A DNA stretch of 64,000 bases, taken from positions 14,791,896 to 14,855,895 of the forward strand of contig JAKSZT010053764.1 of assembly GCA_026826555.1 (NCBI GenBank), read 5' to 3'. The position numbers and the translations under genes are program-made. Under the pieces are notes generated by a model that worked only from the letters and a program-made list of their open reading frames with translations, was not told where the DNA came from and did no database searches. Source of the stretch: Tolypeutes matacus. Lineage: Eukaryota > Chordata > Mammalia > Cingulata > Chlamyphoridae. Positions within the stretch are counted from its first letter, which is position 1. Each line of letters begins with the position of its first letter. Positions 51,182 through 63,770 of the stretch are shown one piece after another.

Positions 51182-52900
51182 TGGGATAAAGTTTCGTAGC
51201 AAACAAAGATGGCTGAGCAAGAATTTTGGATACATCTAATACCAGAAAAAATATAAATCTGAAAAATAAAAAGGTTTTCCAAATACCTACTCACATTTAT
51301 TTACTCATTAGAATAAATCCTAATTTTTATTAGCAAACTATCTTGAAATACTCACTACAATATTGAGCATTTGGATTAATAATTTTTAGAATAAAATGAG
51401 TATTTAAGTTACTAGCCCATTCTAAACATTTAACTAAAATCCCCCTTCATATTTAAAAGTGTAGCAATAAAGTAGTGTTCAGGTGATATTAAACGAAAGT
51501 ATCACAGAAATACCCAGACTCAAATAAAAGGTCAATGTAGGGATTCAAAAAGAAATGATGCAAAGAAACGAGAAAAAACACAACTGAGATTCAGTATTTT
51601 TAGAATGAAAATAGAAGTATTATATTTTTAATGAGCAGTAGCTTTTAGGCATTTTATAGTGGAAAATTACATATAGATTAGACACAAACTATAATAGATT
51701 TCAGGTAAAAAAAAATCATAAGATTCCCATCAATAATCAGAAAATAAACAGGAAATGCTAGGGCCAGAATACAAATATTCTACCTCAAAAAAAAAAAAAA
51801 AAAAAAACTTGCTAATGTTTGAAATGTGCTCTAAAATGATACTAAATGGAGGAGGATTAATTGCTCCAAAAATGAATAACAAGTCAAAAACAAACAAAGC
51901 TTAACATAATCAAATAATGTTGGGTTATAAGCCATAAACTGATAAATGGCTTACAGATAATTGTATCTATTTAGTTGATCAATACTGAAATAGAACAAAA
52001 GAGAGGCTCAAAGCAATGATATCTAGTTAGAAAAATGGGATATACAACATCAATCTCAGGACATATTTGTGTGATTATCTATTTCATTTCATTTCATTTC
52101 ATTTCATCTGAAGTTGGGTGTAAAGCTAGAATCCTAGAATTCAAATTAAGGTGTAATCAAACCAAAGATTCTACGCTCTTCCTCAACCACATGCAGTTGG
52201 AGCTGAAATACTCAGCTTTTGTTTCCTATTTCAATTGACATTAAGGGGTAAAGTAAAGGAGCTGTAGTGAGATGGACCAGAGTATAGACTGACCTAAAAC
52301 TTCGGAAATGGTGAGGACACCACAGGTCACAATTAAAGGTCTAGCCCAAATCAGTATGGTCTCAATCTTCCTATTTTGTGCTTTTATCAACTCATAGACA
52401 ACACAGAATTATCCTCAGTGTTGGGGGTGTTAGAGAAATAAATGAGACAAGATTCTGACCTCCAGTTACTTAAAAATTAGAAGGGCAGTTCGTTTAAGAG
52501 TACCATAGCCAGTCTTTGGAATTGTTCAATAAAAAGGTAATTGGTCTGTAAACATGAATCCCACCCTTGCATATATCCTCAATTACCCTTGAAGTTGGGA
52601 AAACTTACTACCTTCCACATATAAATGTCTTTATTTACTGGCACAGATTGGATGAGATTCTGTAACATGCTTTGTTTTCCAAATATTAAATTATTGATTT
52701 TTAACTCTATGATATAGTTACTATTATAATGTAGTCTCTTTTTTTAAAAGAATACTTAAAAAACAGAACCATCACATACAATTCTTACACAAATCTTATG
52801 AAAATGAACATGAGGTATTTTAGGCTACTATAATTGTTGGTACTTTTCTTAATGCTCAAACTACTCACAATTTTTGGATAAACCTATGTCGCAAACTATT
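51182..52900. other. Intron sequence with an (ATTTC)n microsatellite
   Basis: AT-rich. A20-class run near 51787 and (ATTTC)n of 5-6 units at 52080-52107. No gene seen. Confidence 0.55.
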
Positions 52901-52905
52901 GGAAT

Positions 52906-53531
52906 TATAGCAGTTTGGAATTATTTATGAATTCCAAAAATAGGTATTGGATTATGTTTGTGAACTGGTCTTTTCCTCTGGGAATATTAGATTATATTGG
53001 ATTCAGAGGTTTACTTGGTTAAATAATAATTAAGGCTTTGAATGGGACACGTCAGTAGGGTGTTGAGTCCCCGCCCCTTGGTGGGCAGGGACTCACAAAT
53101 AAAAGACATGGCAAAGGACAGAGTAGGGAGTTTTGATGCTGAGTTTTTGAACTGGAGCCCCGGGAAGTAAGCACACAGAGGAGCTTGGTTATGAGGAAGG
53201 ACAGAAGGTCCTGGGAAAAGAGATGAGTCGTTTGCCTGACAGTTCACAGGTGGCCTTGTGGAAAAAACAAAACATCTGAGCCCAGAGAGAATGGAGCCCC
53301 AGGGAGAGAGACAAAGCCTAGAGAGCCTGACCATGGAGCATTAAGAGGAAGAGGAAGGCTGAACATCAGCAGCCATCTTGCTCTAACATGTGGCAACAGA
53401 CTTTGTTGAGGGAAGTAACTTATGTGTTACAGTCTGGTAACTGTAAGCTTCTACCCCCAAATAAATACCCTTTATAAAAGCCCACAGATTTCTGATATTT
53501 TGCATCAGCACTCCTTTGGCTGACTAAAACA
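52906..53531 (+). repeat. Solo LTR, ERVL-like, perfect 5-bp duplication (subfamily 1)
   Basis: Begins TATAGCAGTTTGGAATT (TG start mutated) and ends GACTAAAACA. It shares GACACGTCAGTAGGGTGTTG and CCCCTTGGTGGGCAGGGAC with the LTR at 4522, and has CCCCCAAATAAATACCC. GGAAT duplication is perfect (52901-52905, 53532-53536). Confidence 0.85.
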
Positions 53532-53995
53532 GGAATATTTTGCATTCCTGATAAATAAGTTTTACCTTCAGGTGGCATGTTAAAAAAAAAAATCCAGGAG
53601 CTAGTTAGGAATGAGAGTTAGTGAATTGCAAGTTGGCACTAAAATACTGTCTGACCTCAGCTGCATTGTTAGATTTCCATTAGCTCCTTTAGAGCCTCCA
53701 TTTAAACAAGACATCCAGGGCTCCTCTGGAATCCAAAGCTGGCAATGTAAAAATGACTGCAGAAGTCAGGTCTAAAGATACTTTTAAAATGCAATCCTGA
53801 GAACCTGTTCAGAGGTTCTATCAGGGAAGTACAGCAACTCCTATACCCTTGACTTTTAGTGAGGACAGTCATCCTCTTTGAGCAAGTACGCAGCTTCAGG
53901 AAGGACACACATGGAGCAGTAAGGAAGAGAACACCCGCCCAGCCAGCTAGATCAGCCAAGTCAACCCTGGCAATGATGGGCTGACCAATGTCGCA

Positions 53996-54175
53996 GCCAG
54001 ATCACAAAAACATTGAACCAAGTTAAACCATGGACTATAGGTAATAGTACAATTATAAAAATGTGCCTTCATCAACTGTAACAAATATATCACACTAATG
54101 TAAGAGGAGTATATGGGAACCCTATACTTTATGCACAATTTTTCTGTAAGCCCACAACTTCTCCAGTTTAAAAAA
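53996..54175 (+). repeat. L1 3' UTR end, plus strand
   Basis: ACCATGGACTATAGGTAATA, ATCACACTAATGTAAGAG, ATGCACAATTTTTCTGTAAG, then an A9 tail. 5' truncated. Confidence 0.8.
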
Positions 54176-56138
54176 AAAGTCATTGCACCCACAAAATACA
54201 AAGTTATATTTATTAACTGTTTAGTAAAAATTAATGTTGCAACACTCACAGCCACATTAAATCAGGGTATTAAAGCCAAGATATCAATATTGACAAGTTA
54301 CTTTTCTACAAACCTTAAAATGGTATTACAATAATTTCTCAGGAGAAAAATTTAGGACTGCAGCATCACCGAAAAAGTCACTCAAAATAGATTCAAAAAC
54401 AAAAACAATTGGCCTATTGTGAATTTGGATCATTTGTAATTAGGAATAAGAAATCACTGTAAAGTTATATTCAAGAATTCCCAGTACTATTGCAGATTGA
54501 AAGAGATTTGCATGGTTTGAATATTAAGATACAAAAGAATACTGCATTTTCTGAGGGAGTGGAAGATTAAGATAGACGCTTTCAATAAAATTCAAAGAGT
54601 GATTAATCCGAGCATTCCCTTTATAAGAGATGTTACACAAAAAGAGCATGATGGAGCAGAAGCAGCTTTGAAATCAGGACAGGATGCCTTGGCAGACCCT
54701 AACTCTGCCATGCAAAGGACAATGTTACCTTGGAAAATGGGACTGTTCAGTGTGTGACCTCAGGACCCATGCAGTAACTGTGAATGGAACAGAAAACTCT
54801 TCATGCTTTGATGAATTTTATGAGATTATCTCTAATTTCTAAATTTATCCTTCAGGTAGCATGAGAAGATATCACTGGTCACACTCTGTTCTACATGGCT
54901 TTTCTTTGCTTCATCCAACAGGAACAGAACCTACATGGACTTTCCGGATATTTTAAAGATTTTCTGAATATACATGGTTCTTGTTACCATAACGTCCACA
55001 CCAAAGGAAATAACAAGAAGTTTTCTGGGTTCGCTAACGAAGAGACCTCTAAAATTGGAGATAAAGCCTCCATAACGAATGTCCATATTTCTACCTTTTC
55101 TATTCACTACCAAAATTGAATGCCAGTGAGAAAACCATGTAGAAAGATACCACACACTTACTCTCCTAATGTATAGTCACCCTACATCTATATCAATACT
55201 AAGAGCTAAAAATATGTAACCATAACAGATATTCTCATCATTTAAGGGATTTTCCTGAAATTGCCCCCTCAGGTTATGAACTTTGATGGCAAGGAAATTT
55301 AATTCTTTGCCACAACGAATCTTTAAGGAATAAAACAAATGTTACTATTACAATTAAATTATCGAGCTGCTGTGAGATTGTGAGCAAGACATGTAGTATA
55401 CAGAGCTGGTTGTTTCTCGCTTTAAAAAGATGCTGATACCTCCTTAAAGGAAAATTTCCAAGAAAAATTAAGAGTACGTAAGTAAATGGCAAAATGGGCA
55501 ACAATAGTGTATAAACTCAATCACTGCATGTAAGCCAGAATTTCAACGGGAAGTTTAAGAGGAATAATATAGACCAAGAGAAATTTGTGTCCCCCAAGCA
55601 GAGGATGCTTTGTTATTGAAGATTCTGTCTCAAGTTTACAACAAGGCCTACCACAGGGAAGATACTCTAAACTGTGTTTAAAGTATGAACATTTGGATGA
55701 AAAAGTGGGGGAAAGACCTCACACTGGTTGAAAAACTGGGTATGAGCCTTGATTCTTCAGGGGGCAGTGAGGTCTTCAACTTTGACTATTACTTAGAAAA
55801 CTTATTTTAAATAATTGCAAAACTGGGCTAGGCAGGAAAATGAAACCAAATTTGGGGTCCTTGAAAATGCAAGTGAGGATCTTCTCTGATAAACAACTGG
55901 CAGTGCCGGTAAATTCCTGGAGTAGAAAACTGACCTCTGGAAATTCATATAATATTTCTATGATGAGTATAGAGGCCACATGTAGGAAGAATTGGAAAGG
56001 GAAGATTAGAAGTGCAGTTGGTGTGGAACTAGCACTCAAAAGCATGTGAATAATCTTACCTTTCCACTAGATTTAAATGTGTCCAGAGTGGAGGAGGTAT
56101 GGGGAGGGGATAAAAGATATTAAAATAAAGCCACTTAC
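54176..56138. other. KDM4C intron next to the PHD exon, no other gene
   Basis: AT-rich with chance frames under 90 codons on both strands. Sequence directly 3' of the 56139-56215 exon; no repeat recognised. Confidence 0.5.
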
Positions 56139-56215
56139 TGCTGTCCATGCATTTCTTTTGCACCGGACACATAGCCATCCAACACAGATCTCATGAGAAG
56201 GGATACCATAACAAC
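56139..56215 (-). CDS. KDM4C: KDM4C coding exon: middle of PHD finger 1
   Basis: Short 77-bp exon. The first two bases (GT) finish the Ser codon from the previous exon. Then follow 25 codons reading [25 protein letters not shown]. It carries the Cys of HASC, the Cys of EIC and the CxxC pair in WLCVRC, which complete the zinc sites of PHD finger 1. The acceptor is TTTTATAG|GT and the donor is GCA|GTAAGTGG, leaving phase 0. Compared with the human peptide as I remember it (EICDGWLCARC), two residues differ: D to V and A to V. Zinc ligands are unchanged. The exon is too short to stand out as an open reading frame; I placed it by its splice sites and peptide. Confidence 0.96.
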
Positions 56216-58131
56216 CTATAAAATAAAAGTATGGATCCATACATTAGGTCTTTTGTACTTTTAAAATATTAAGCATCACATATTGAATAAACAAAACCAG
56301 GACAATTGCCTGTCATACTATTTTGATTCCTATGTCTTAAACAATAATAAGCAAAGCCATTTAAAAGATTTTTTCATTCTCATACCTCATAACCAATTGA
56401 AAATCAGTCCCTAGAAAGATGAGACCATAAGTCTTAATAGTTACAATTGATCACAATAGTTGTTCTACATTATACTGATGACAATTCTTGAATGGGCAAT
56501 AACAAAAATTCTAAACTATCAACTCTAATCCTTTACTACTGCAAAACATATTTTAAAATATGTTGAATTCCATGGAGTAAACTTTTGAGAAATTTAATAA
56601 TACTACAAAATAATCAGGCTTTGAAATTATCTTGGAAATATTTTTAAATTAGATTTCAAAAATTATGTTTAATTAGCTTTAATTTCAGTAATAAAAGCAA
56701 AGGATGCCAATTCCATGGTAAGTGAGGAAGAGATTTCTTCAATTCAACTTGTCTATTCAGTACTGGTCTACCCCAAATTATCAATCTAAGGAGATGGTTG
56801 AAATGCAAATATATGTAGCAAGATATGATACCAAGGAACACATCTTATTTGTCTCCCTAAACTAAGAGTGGTTTGAAATATTTCAATGAGTAATTTTTAA
56901 AATAAAAATTTTATAACAATTGAGATGGAAAGAAAAAATAGCAGAAATGTAATTGCACCGCCCCCCCCCAAAAAAAAACCATGTCTATAATACTTAAAAG
57001 ATCATAAAATATTCAGTTCTAAGCTTATGTTTATGAAATATTATGGCTAAATTTCAAGAGTCAAGATTAAATCTCAATTTTCTTGTTGTGTTGCTTTGTC
57101 TCATAGATACATATATATACACACACACATATAACAATATAGAATGGATGTGTATATGCAAAAATGCTTAAAAAATTGACATAAACACAAGCTTGCTATC
57201 ATTATATTTCAAACAGAAACTGTTCAAATCCCTTGAGAAGGCTAATAGAATATAATGATGCTAATAGAATATAATTAATAAATAAAAATTATTGTATAGG
57301 GAGGCTATTTCAACCATAATAAAAAACTATTATTCCTCTGGGATAAATACAGGTGGCAATACCCATTTCATAAACCACTCAAACAGCACTGTCTGAATAC
57401 ATCACACATTAGTACATTAACAGAACAGGTGGATTTGGTAAGATCTGGAATGAAAGGATGCTTCAAAATAGAGTTATAGTGTGTAATAGGTGTCTTTAAC
57501 CCATTTTAAAGGATTTACATGGCAGACAAATAAAATATGTATTTATCATTTATCCAATTATGTAAAAACACCAAAGTGATATAGGGAGCCAAACCATTTC
57601 AGTCCTTGGAGAGAAACAATTGTAAGACTGACCTCCCTTTGAAGGCAACAGATTTCCCTACCCTTACAAAGAATAAAATTTAACTCAGTATAACAATAAT
57701 TCTCAAATGCATGAAAGAAATGTTCAATTCTCTTTAAGAAAGTTTAAAAAAATTTTAGAGATTCAAATAAAGTATTTACAAACTATATCTTAAAGCAATT
57801 AAACTTTTGAGCATGTGAAAGTAATCCCATGATGACAATGAGCCAGGTGTAGTTGTAGACCTGTTATACCTCAGTGATGCTCATTCAACAACAGATACTC
57901 AACCATTTAAAAGTCCAAGTCTAGATCCCACACAAAACAAAATAAGAAACTTGTTATTCACTGATATTTAATAACACTGGAGGAAAAGGGATGATTACAC
58001 ATACTTGAGCGTTCACTGGAGGAAATTTGGGAAAGAATGATCTCATCATTAAAAATTCCAGTAGCCCAATGTGATAGGTCTGATAGGTTAAAAAGGGGTG
58101 AGAACTATGACTGAATGATAGATTCATTTAC
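56216..58131. other. 1.9-kb KDM4C intron
   Basis: AT-rich. C9/A9 run near 56960 and an (AC)n/(AT)n patch at 57105-57132. No exon or mobile element recognised. Confidence 0.6.
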
Positions 58132-58345
58132 TTGCATGAACCTGTACACAGCACTTTGCACAGGAAATCAGAAGACTCGTTCCATCCTCTTCAAGGAGGG
58201 CATTGGGTGGAGAATATTCTATATTTTCCTCGCTATAAATAAAACACATCTCTGGAATGAGCGGCTTAGTCTTTTCTCCTGGAGTAACTGCTTCATCTAA
58301 TTTTGTCTCCCATCTAGAATCATTTTCTTCATTGCTGCTATCTGG
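58132..58345 (-). CDS. KDM4C: KDM4C coding exon: start of PHD finger 1
   Basis: 214-bp exon with 71 codons plus the first base of a split Ser codon. The peptide runs from [18 protein letters not shown] through [18 protein letters not shown] to [15 protein letters not shown]. The Cys cluster in ISCAKCC and the His in VHA are the first zinc ligands of the first PHD finger (family knowledge). The acceptor is TTTTTCAG|CCAG and the donor is GCAA|GTAAAT, so the exon leaves phase 1. The next exon supplies GT to make AGT (Ser). The near identity to KDM4C, rather than KDM4A or KDM4B, in the [14 protein letters not shown] stretch makes the paralogue call secure. The intron towards the next exon is only about 1.9 kb. 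Confidence 0.97.
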
Positions 58346-59199
58346 CTGAAAAACACAACATTTACAAATAAATGAAAAAAACACATTAAAAGCTCATCAT
58401 TCATTCTGGTTCCTCTAATCCAGTAACAGCTGCATCTCCCACTTCTGCTCTTTTTCCTATTCTCCTTGACCCAAATATTAACTTTTTGCCAATATTATTT
58501 CTCAGGCTCCAATCCAAAAGCTGATCTCCAAGAAAAAGAGGATATTCTCCATGCCTTCTAGGACAAGAAAGTGATGAGCTACTAAAGCCGTATACTTAGA
58601 AAGCATTGGTTCTTCTGATGAATGTTTTTTTTTTTATTTCTTTATTTGCCACGGGCTGAAGAATTAACTGAAGAATCTGACCTGGTTCTTCTTGAAGGAG
58701 TGTTTTCAAAAACCCCAGTTTTAATCTATGCAATAGTATTGAGAGAGGTTTTGAGGGCTTTTGCCTCACCACAAACTTTCAGAACAGTAAGGAAGAAAGA
58801 TTTGTCATATGTCAATAAATTAAAATGGACACTGTCCCAAACAAAATGGTCATTTCTCCCCAATATATATTAAAAGTATGCTTAGATCCTTTTGTGGTTC
58901 ATAAGCATGATGAACGGGTATTCACATGTTTGTGTGAGATGTGCCTCCCTCAAACCTTGTTACGACGTCAGCACATTCCCTGTCTGATGTAGAAAAAAAA
59001 AAAGTACATTTAATGTTTATTTGAAATACTAGTAAGTAAACTACCTTCTTATCTCCAGGAACCTTATGTTAATTCATTTACAAAAATCTTACAATTTTAG
59101 TTGGAATTTTTTTAATTATTGGGGAAATATACAAACATTATGATGCAGAAATAATTATTAATAAAAAGTTAAGTCTTTGGTTCCTCATATTTTTGGTTT

Positions 59200-59760
59200 T
59201 TGGTGCCAAATGACTTGACACAATTTGACCTGGCAATTCCAGTCTCAGTTACTTGCACAACAATGATCATAACAGCATTATGATTAAAATTGGACAAAAA
59301 GTGGAAACAACCCAAGTGTCTATCAACAAATGAATGGATAAATGAAATGTGGTGCATACATACAATGGAATATTATTGATCCATTAAAGAAATGAAATTC
59401 TAATAAATACTACAATGTAGATGAACCTTGAAGACATCATGCTGAGTGAAGAAAGTCAGACAGTAAAGGAGAAATAATTGTATGATTCTATTTATATAAA
59501 TATCTAAAATAGGCAAATGCATAGAGACACAAAGTCTACAGGAAGTTATCAGGGATAAGAGAAGGGTAGAATGGGAAGCTCTTGCTTAACTGGGACAGAG
59601 TTTCTGTTTGGGGTAATGAAAAAGCTTTGATAATAAATGATGGTAATGATAGCATAACATTGTAAATATAATTAACACCACTAAACTGTAAAAATAAAAA
59701 TGGATAAAATGGCAAAAATTTTGTTATATTAAAAATAAAAATTAAGAAGTTAAGTTTGAC
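59200..59760 (+). repeat. L1 3' end, plus strand, in a 2.3-kb KDM4C intron
   Basis: ACAACCCAAGTGTCTATCAA, ATGAATGGATAAATGAAATG, ACAATGGAATATTATTGATC and ATGCTGAGTGAAGAAAGTC mark the ORF2 end and 3' UTR. Antisense to KDM4C. Confidence 0.85.
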
Positions 59761-60652
59761 CAATAAAATCCAGAAACTTAATGAATAAACTGAAAACAAA
59801 AATAATGTTTTGTCTCTTACTTTGACACATCAAAGACATCTGGTGAGTAAAATAATTCCTCTATTTAAAAAGGTCTGAAAATGTGTTATGCTCTGAAACA
59901 TCTTAACAGAATAAAATTTACTTTATATGGAACTCTAAGAGAGAGGTGATCTTGAATAAAATATTTCTGATTCTATTATTGAAAGCATGACCTAAAATAT
60001 AATGTTCCTATCAATACACCTTTTAACATATGGGACTTAAAATACACTGTTCAATAGCACACTTGGATTCCTAAAGATAACTTCAACTGTCTTAGTGTTA
60101 GAGAATGGAATGTCTGTAAGCTGAAATGTTATAACATATATGCAATAATGGAGAAAACAACATCCGGCACAACTGGCTAATGACGGTGAACTGTCCAGTT
60201 CAGACTGTACTTCCATGTCCTGTGTCTTCCGCATGTTCACATGATGAGAGATTTTAAAAATGTGGGCCCGAGTTGGCATTTATATTATTTGAGACATGAA
60301 AGAGAAAATGAATCTAAGCTCTCTCTAAGCAAATTTTTGCTGTATTTAAGCTTTAAGTTCTGTGTATCTTGATGAAAAAGATAAGAAGAAAAGTTATAAA
60401 TGTCTCTTTCCTAAATTAAACTAGGATATTCAAAAAAGAAAAATTACTATCACAGAAATTTCTCCTGAAGAGCATATCAAAATTCTGTTTGTTGTTCTCT
60501 ATATAAGCCATTACCTACCTAAGATTTAATGTCTTCCTTTGAACATATATACTGACCCTACAATAACTCACAGGTGACCCTTGAGTTTGCAGTCACAAAG
60601 AAGGTGCAACAATGAAAGGAAACCTCAACAGCAACCCCCACCCCACCATTAC

Positions 60653-60834
60653 CTTGTAGTAGGGCATGAGGAGAGTACAAATTGCACAATGTGGCTCCAT
60701 TTTGGCCACGGCTACATTATACTCTTGCTCAGCCACAAAGTTTGGTGCCTTTGTCTGCCAAAGGTGGACCAGAGGCTTCGCCCAAGACTCTGTTTCTTCC
60801 ACTTCCTCCTCAATCAAAGGGACCTCAGGTAATT
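60653..60834 (-). CDS. KDM4C: KDM4C coding exon: acidic linker leading into the zinc-finger region
   Basis: Internal coding exon of lysine demethylase 4C, a nuclear Fe(II)/2-oxoglutarate enzyme that removes methyl groups from H3K9me3 and H3K36me3. It is 182 bp: two bases that complete a split Glu codon, then 60 codons. The peptide starts [13 protein letters not shown], continues [18 protein letters not shown] and ends with the Cys pair in [14 protein letters not shown] recognise this as the linker between the catalytic half and the PHD fingers. The acceptor is a pyrimidine-rich tract ending TCTCTAAAG and the donor is AAG|GTAATGG. It ends in phase 0 and joins the next exon (58132-58345) at the K|P junction, as in human KDM4C from memory. 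The upstream exon is not found with confidence before the window ends. The intact frame and real introns argue against a processed pseudogene. Confidence 0.95.
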
Positions 60835-62287
60835 CTTTAGAGAAAGAGCATAAAAACAGAGTGAACATGGGACCCAGAGAAAACTAACTGTCTATAAGAG
60901 AAGCAAACATTGCAAGTACTCTGTGATATTAGTTCGAGACAGCAAACAGACTTTGTCTTTCAGACACATCCTGAGAAATCAAAGGAGATTTCCTTCTACC
61001 CTTCCCGTCCTTCAAGGAGGGTTCTAATGTCCAGAAGACCACTCTCTACCATTTCCCCATTTCTGCCAGGAAGAATTAACGTGCTCCCAGCTTTCATCTC
61101 CCCTACTCTGTGTTTCTATTGCTACCATAACACCTCCCGTGATAAAATAAGTTTATGTATGTGAGATTATCTTACAGCTAGCAGGGGTACTTATTAGCCC
61201 AGTAAGTTCCTTAACAATATCTTTGTAGTTTCTTCACAAAACACAATACATGGCTCAAAAAAGTTGTTGAATTAGACTGCATTTAATGAACTTTAGAGTT
61301 AAAAGAATTCATGACAAATAACATTTACAATGTACCTATTATGTACCAAGCATTGTATTGACATTACGCTGATATAAAAGACGGTCGCTATGTAAAATGT
61401 TCTTATCTGTTCTGTGTGATGCCCTGGGATGACTTGACAGCAGAAGGTAAATTTCTTAAGCACTTATCTCTGTTAACAAGAAAAGGACAGAGATCTACTA
61501 CACTGAAATACCACATTTCAAGATTTTATAGAAGACCAGGAAATTACAAGAAGCATAAAATATTGAGGGAAAGGAAATCCTCATGCCTATAGCAAAGAAC
61601 AGTATATCAGGATCAAGCAGCAACAACTACAGCTGCATCTAGTGCTTAATGTCAAGAGCTGTAACAATTTTCTAAAATCAGTCACCAGTAGTTGTCACAG
61701 TCTTCTGAAGAAATACTGTAGCACAATGTCTTCCACTCCAAAGCATGGTGTTCCTGATGAACCACTGTGTTCTAGCCTTTGCCTGTTGACTTACTTGCAT
61801 AAGAATAACTATTGCTACATATTGGCTCATAGTAAGTTCATCTATTACTTGCTCTATTAGAAAAGAATAAAACTCACAACAAGATAGTTGGGGTCTATTG
61901 GGTTTTAGTATTATGTGGAACTATATGAGACTGCCATTATTAAGAATAAAAATATGACACAACATCAGCAATTTCATATTGTCCAATCTAATATGTTGAT
62001 GGATATCCAATATTCCAAGACGATCTTATCCCCTTAGGTTGGTTATAAGTTAATGTAAGGAGCTCCAAATTTTCTCAGGAATGGAGGAAAATTTTTTTTT
62101 ATTCCTTATAGTCTAGAGATACTAAGAAAAAGGTAGAAGAAAGGACAATTCCTGACAATGGAGTGAGGGAGTGGCTGGAAATAGGCAAAGGTGTACCAGC
62201 CCCCAATTTCTACTTCAATGGGAAAGCTTATCCTATGGGGGACTGATGACAACTAACAGCTTGACCTCAACCATACTCAGTACTGAC
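60835..62287. other. KDM4C upstream intron, no confirmed exon
   Basis: AT-rich. A MIR-like remnant may lie near 61315-61375. A plus-strand frame of 84 codons at 60910-61164 has no known domain. The exon preceding 60653-60834 in human was sought here and not found. Confidence 0.5.
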
Positions 62288-62409
62288 CTGGTGGTAAATC
62301 CTGCTCTACAGCTGTCCTCCAAAGAGGAAGTCTTACTCTGGCCTCAAGAGCACTTGTCTACTGCTTGGATGCTCTCCGTGTCAGAGTAAGCAATTGTCAA
62401 TGTTGAATC
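62288..62409 (-). other. Exon-like segment of uncertain status in the KDM4C intron
   Basis: A 122-bp stretch bounded on the minus strand by a strong acceptor (CTTTTTCATTTACAG) and a usable donor (CAG|GTCAGTAC). The frame that would splice correctly into the 60653-60834 exon ends in a single G, which completes the split Glu codon. It is open for the last 23 codons (ending AVEQDLPP) but has a TAG about 49 bases after the acceptor. Another frame is open only over the first 21 codons. The peptide does not match the KDM4C linker I remember. It could be a lineage-specific alternative or poison exon, or chance. Confidence 0.25.
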
Positions 62410-63770
62410 CTGTAAATGAAAAAGCAGCATGGCACCACAACTATGCCGCCTCAAGAACAGGGAACTGGCAATCTGGAGACACAGCTTTGAATTCAAACCC
62501 TCTGATTTAGAAAGGCTAGGTTCTCACATGGGAATAATTCTTCACGTTTTTTTTGTTTGTTTCTTTTTAATATTAAAATTAAATAGTAAATACGCAAGTT
62601 CTTTTTAAACTGTAAAATGCAAAAGTTCTTTGTAAATACTGAAGAGATATAAATATTTATCATATTATTTAAAATCCACCCAATGATCTCCTTATTTTCA
62701 TTAGATCAGTTTGTAATTTAATGCTACAATATATTCTTAGGGGAAAAGAGAGGTTCCACATAGTCAAAAGTGTGAACATGTTCATTCAGATTTTAATGAA
62801 GCTTTAAAAGTCAAAAATATTACAATTTTCTTGATCCAAAATATTTTGTCGTCCTGAAATGTCCTCATCAAATTCTTCAATTCCTCCCTCATCTCCAAGA
62901 ACTCATGTTTACCCTTGAACAATGCCACAATTCAAGCATAGACAAGTATTATACTAACCCAAGCCATTGCCTTTCCCATTTTCATGATATTCATATAACT
63001 AGAAGCCAAAATCCTTTAAGATAACAGAATATTTTGAGGAATAAAAGAGCCCCTTGAGGATATCATGGCACACTTAGCATCACATAATTCCAAATAAATA
63101 CTCTTTCCTTATTAGCCCACAAAGACCACTTCCTGGTTCCTTTTCAGTGTACCTTCGTCCATCAATATTCAAAAGAAAGGATAACATTTTTCTACTGTTC
63201 CTTTCCTTTTTTTTTTGGTTGTTTGACATCACTACGTCTATGAATATCCTGTATTTCTCCCTTCTTCAATGAGGGTTGACTATTGAACCTCTAAATGTTT
63301 CACTATAATCTCACTGGTATATAATTACCTCCCAACATGATGCATTTTATAACATGTCATGGAATGAAAATAGACCATACTGTTTCATAGATTGTTAGAT
63401 TTTTTTCTTAAGAAAATAAAATTAGTTCTCAGAACATCATATTAAAAGAGGACAAGGGACAAATATTATTAAACATAAAAAGACATGGACACTTTAGGCA
63501 TTCAATGAATATCAAAGTTTTGATTACTATAATCATCCTCTGTGTGCTGCATGTATCTGCATTCCAACAATGAGGAAAATGTACACATCTCTGAGTGTCA
63601 TTCTGAATGCCATAGTTTGCAGTGAAATCAGGAGAATGAAGAAAATGAAAGATTCTTTAGGGTAAGAGCATCAAAGTTCTGAAAACCTGTGAAAATGTTG
63701 TCAGCCATAGAATCCCCATGTCTCCTAACTATATTCTTAACAAAGACAAAGAGCTAATATGACTTTCTTT
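62410..63770. other. KDM4C upstream intron, no gene seen
   Basis: AT-rich sequence with short T runs. Nothing recognised. Confidence 0.5.

Noticed and set aside
62171..62389. 72-codon plus-strand frame
   Set aside because: It lies antisense to the exon-like segment at 62288-62409 and shows no known domain or promoter.
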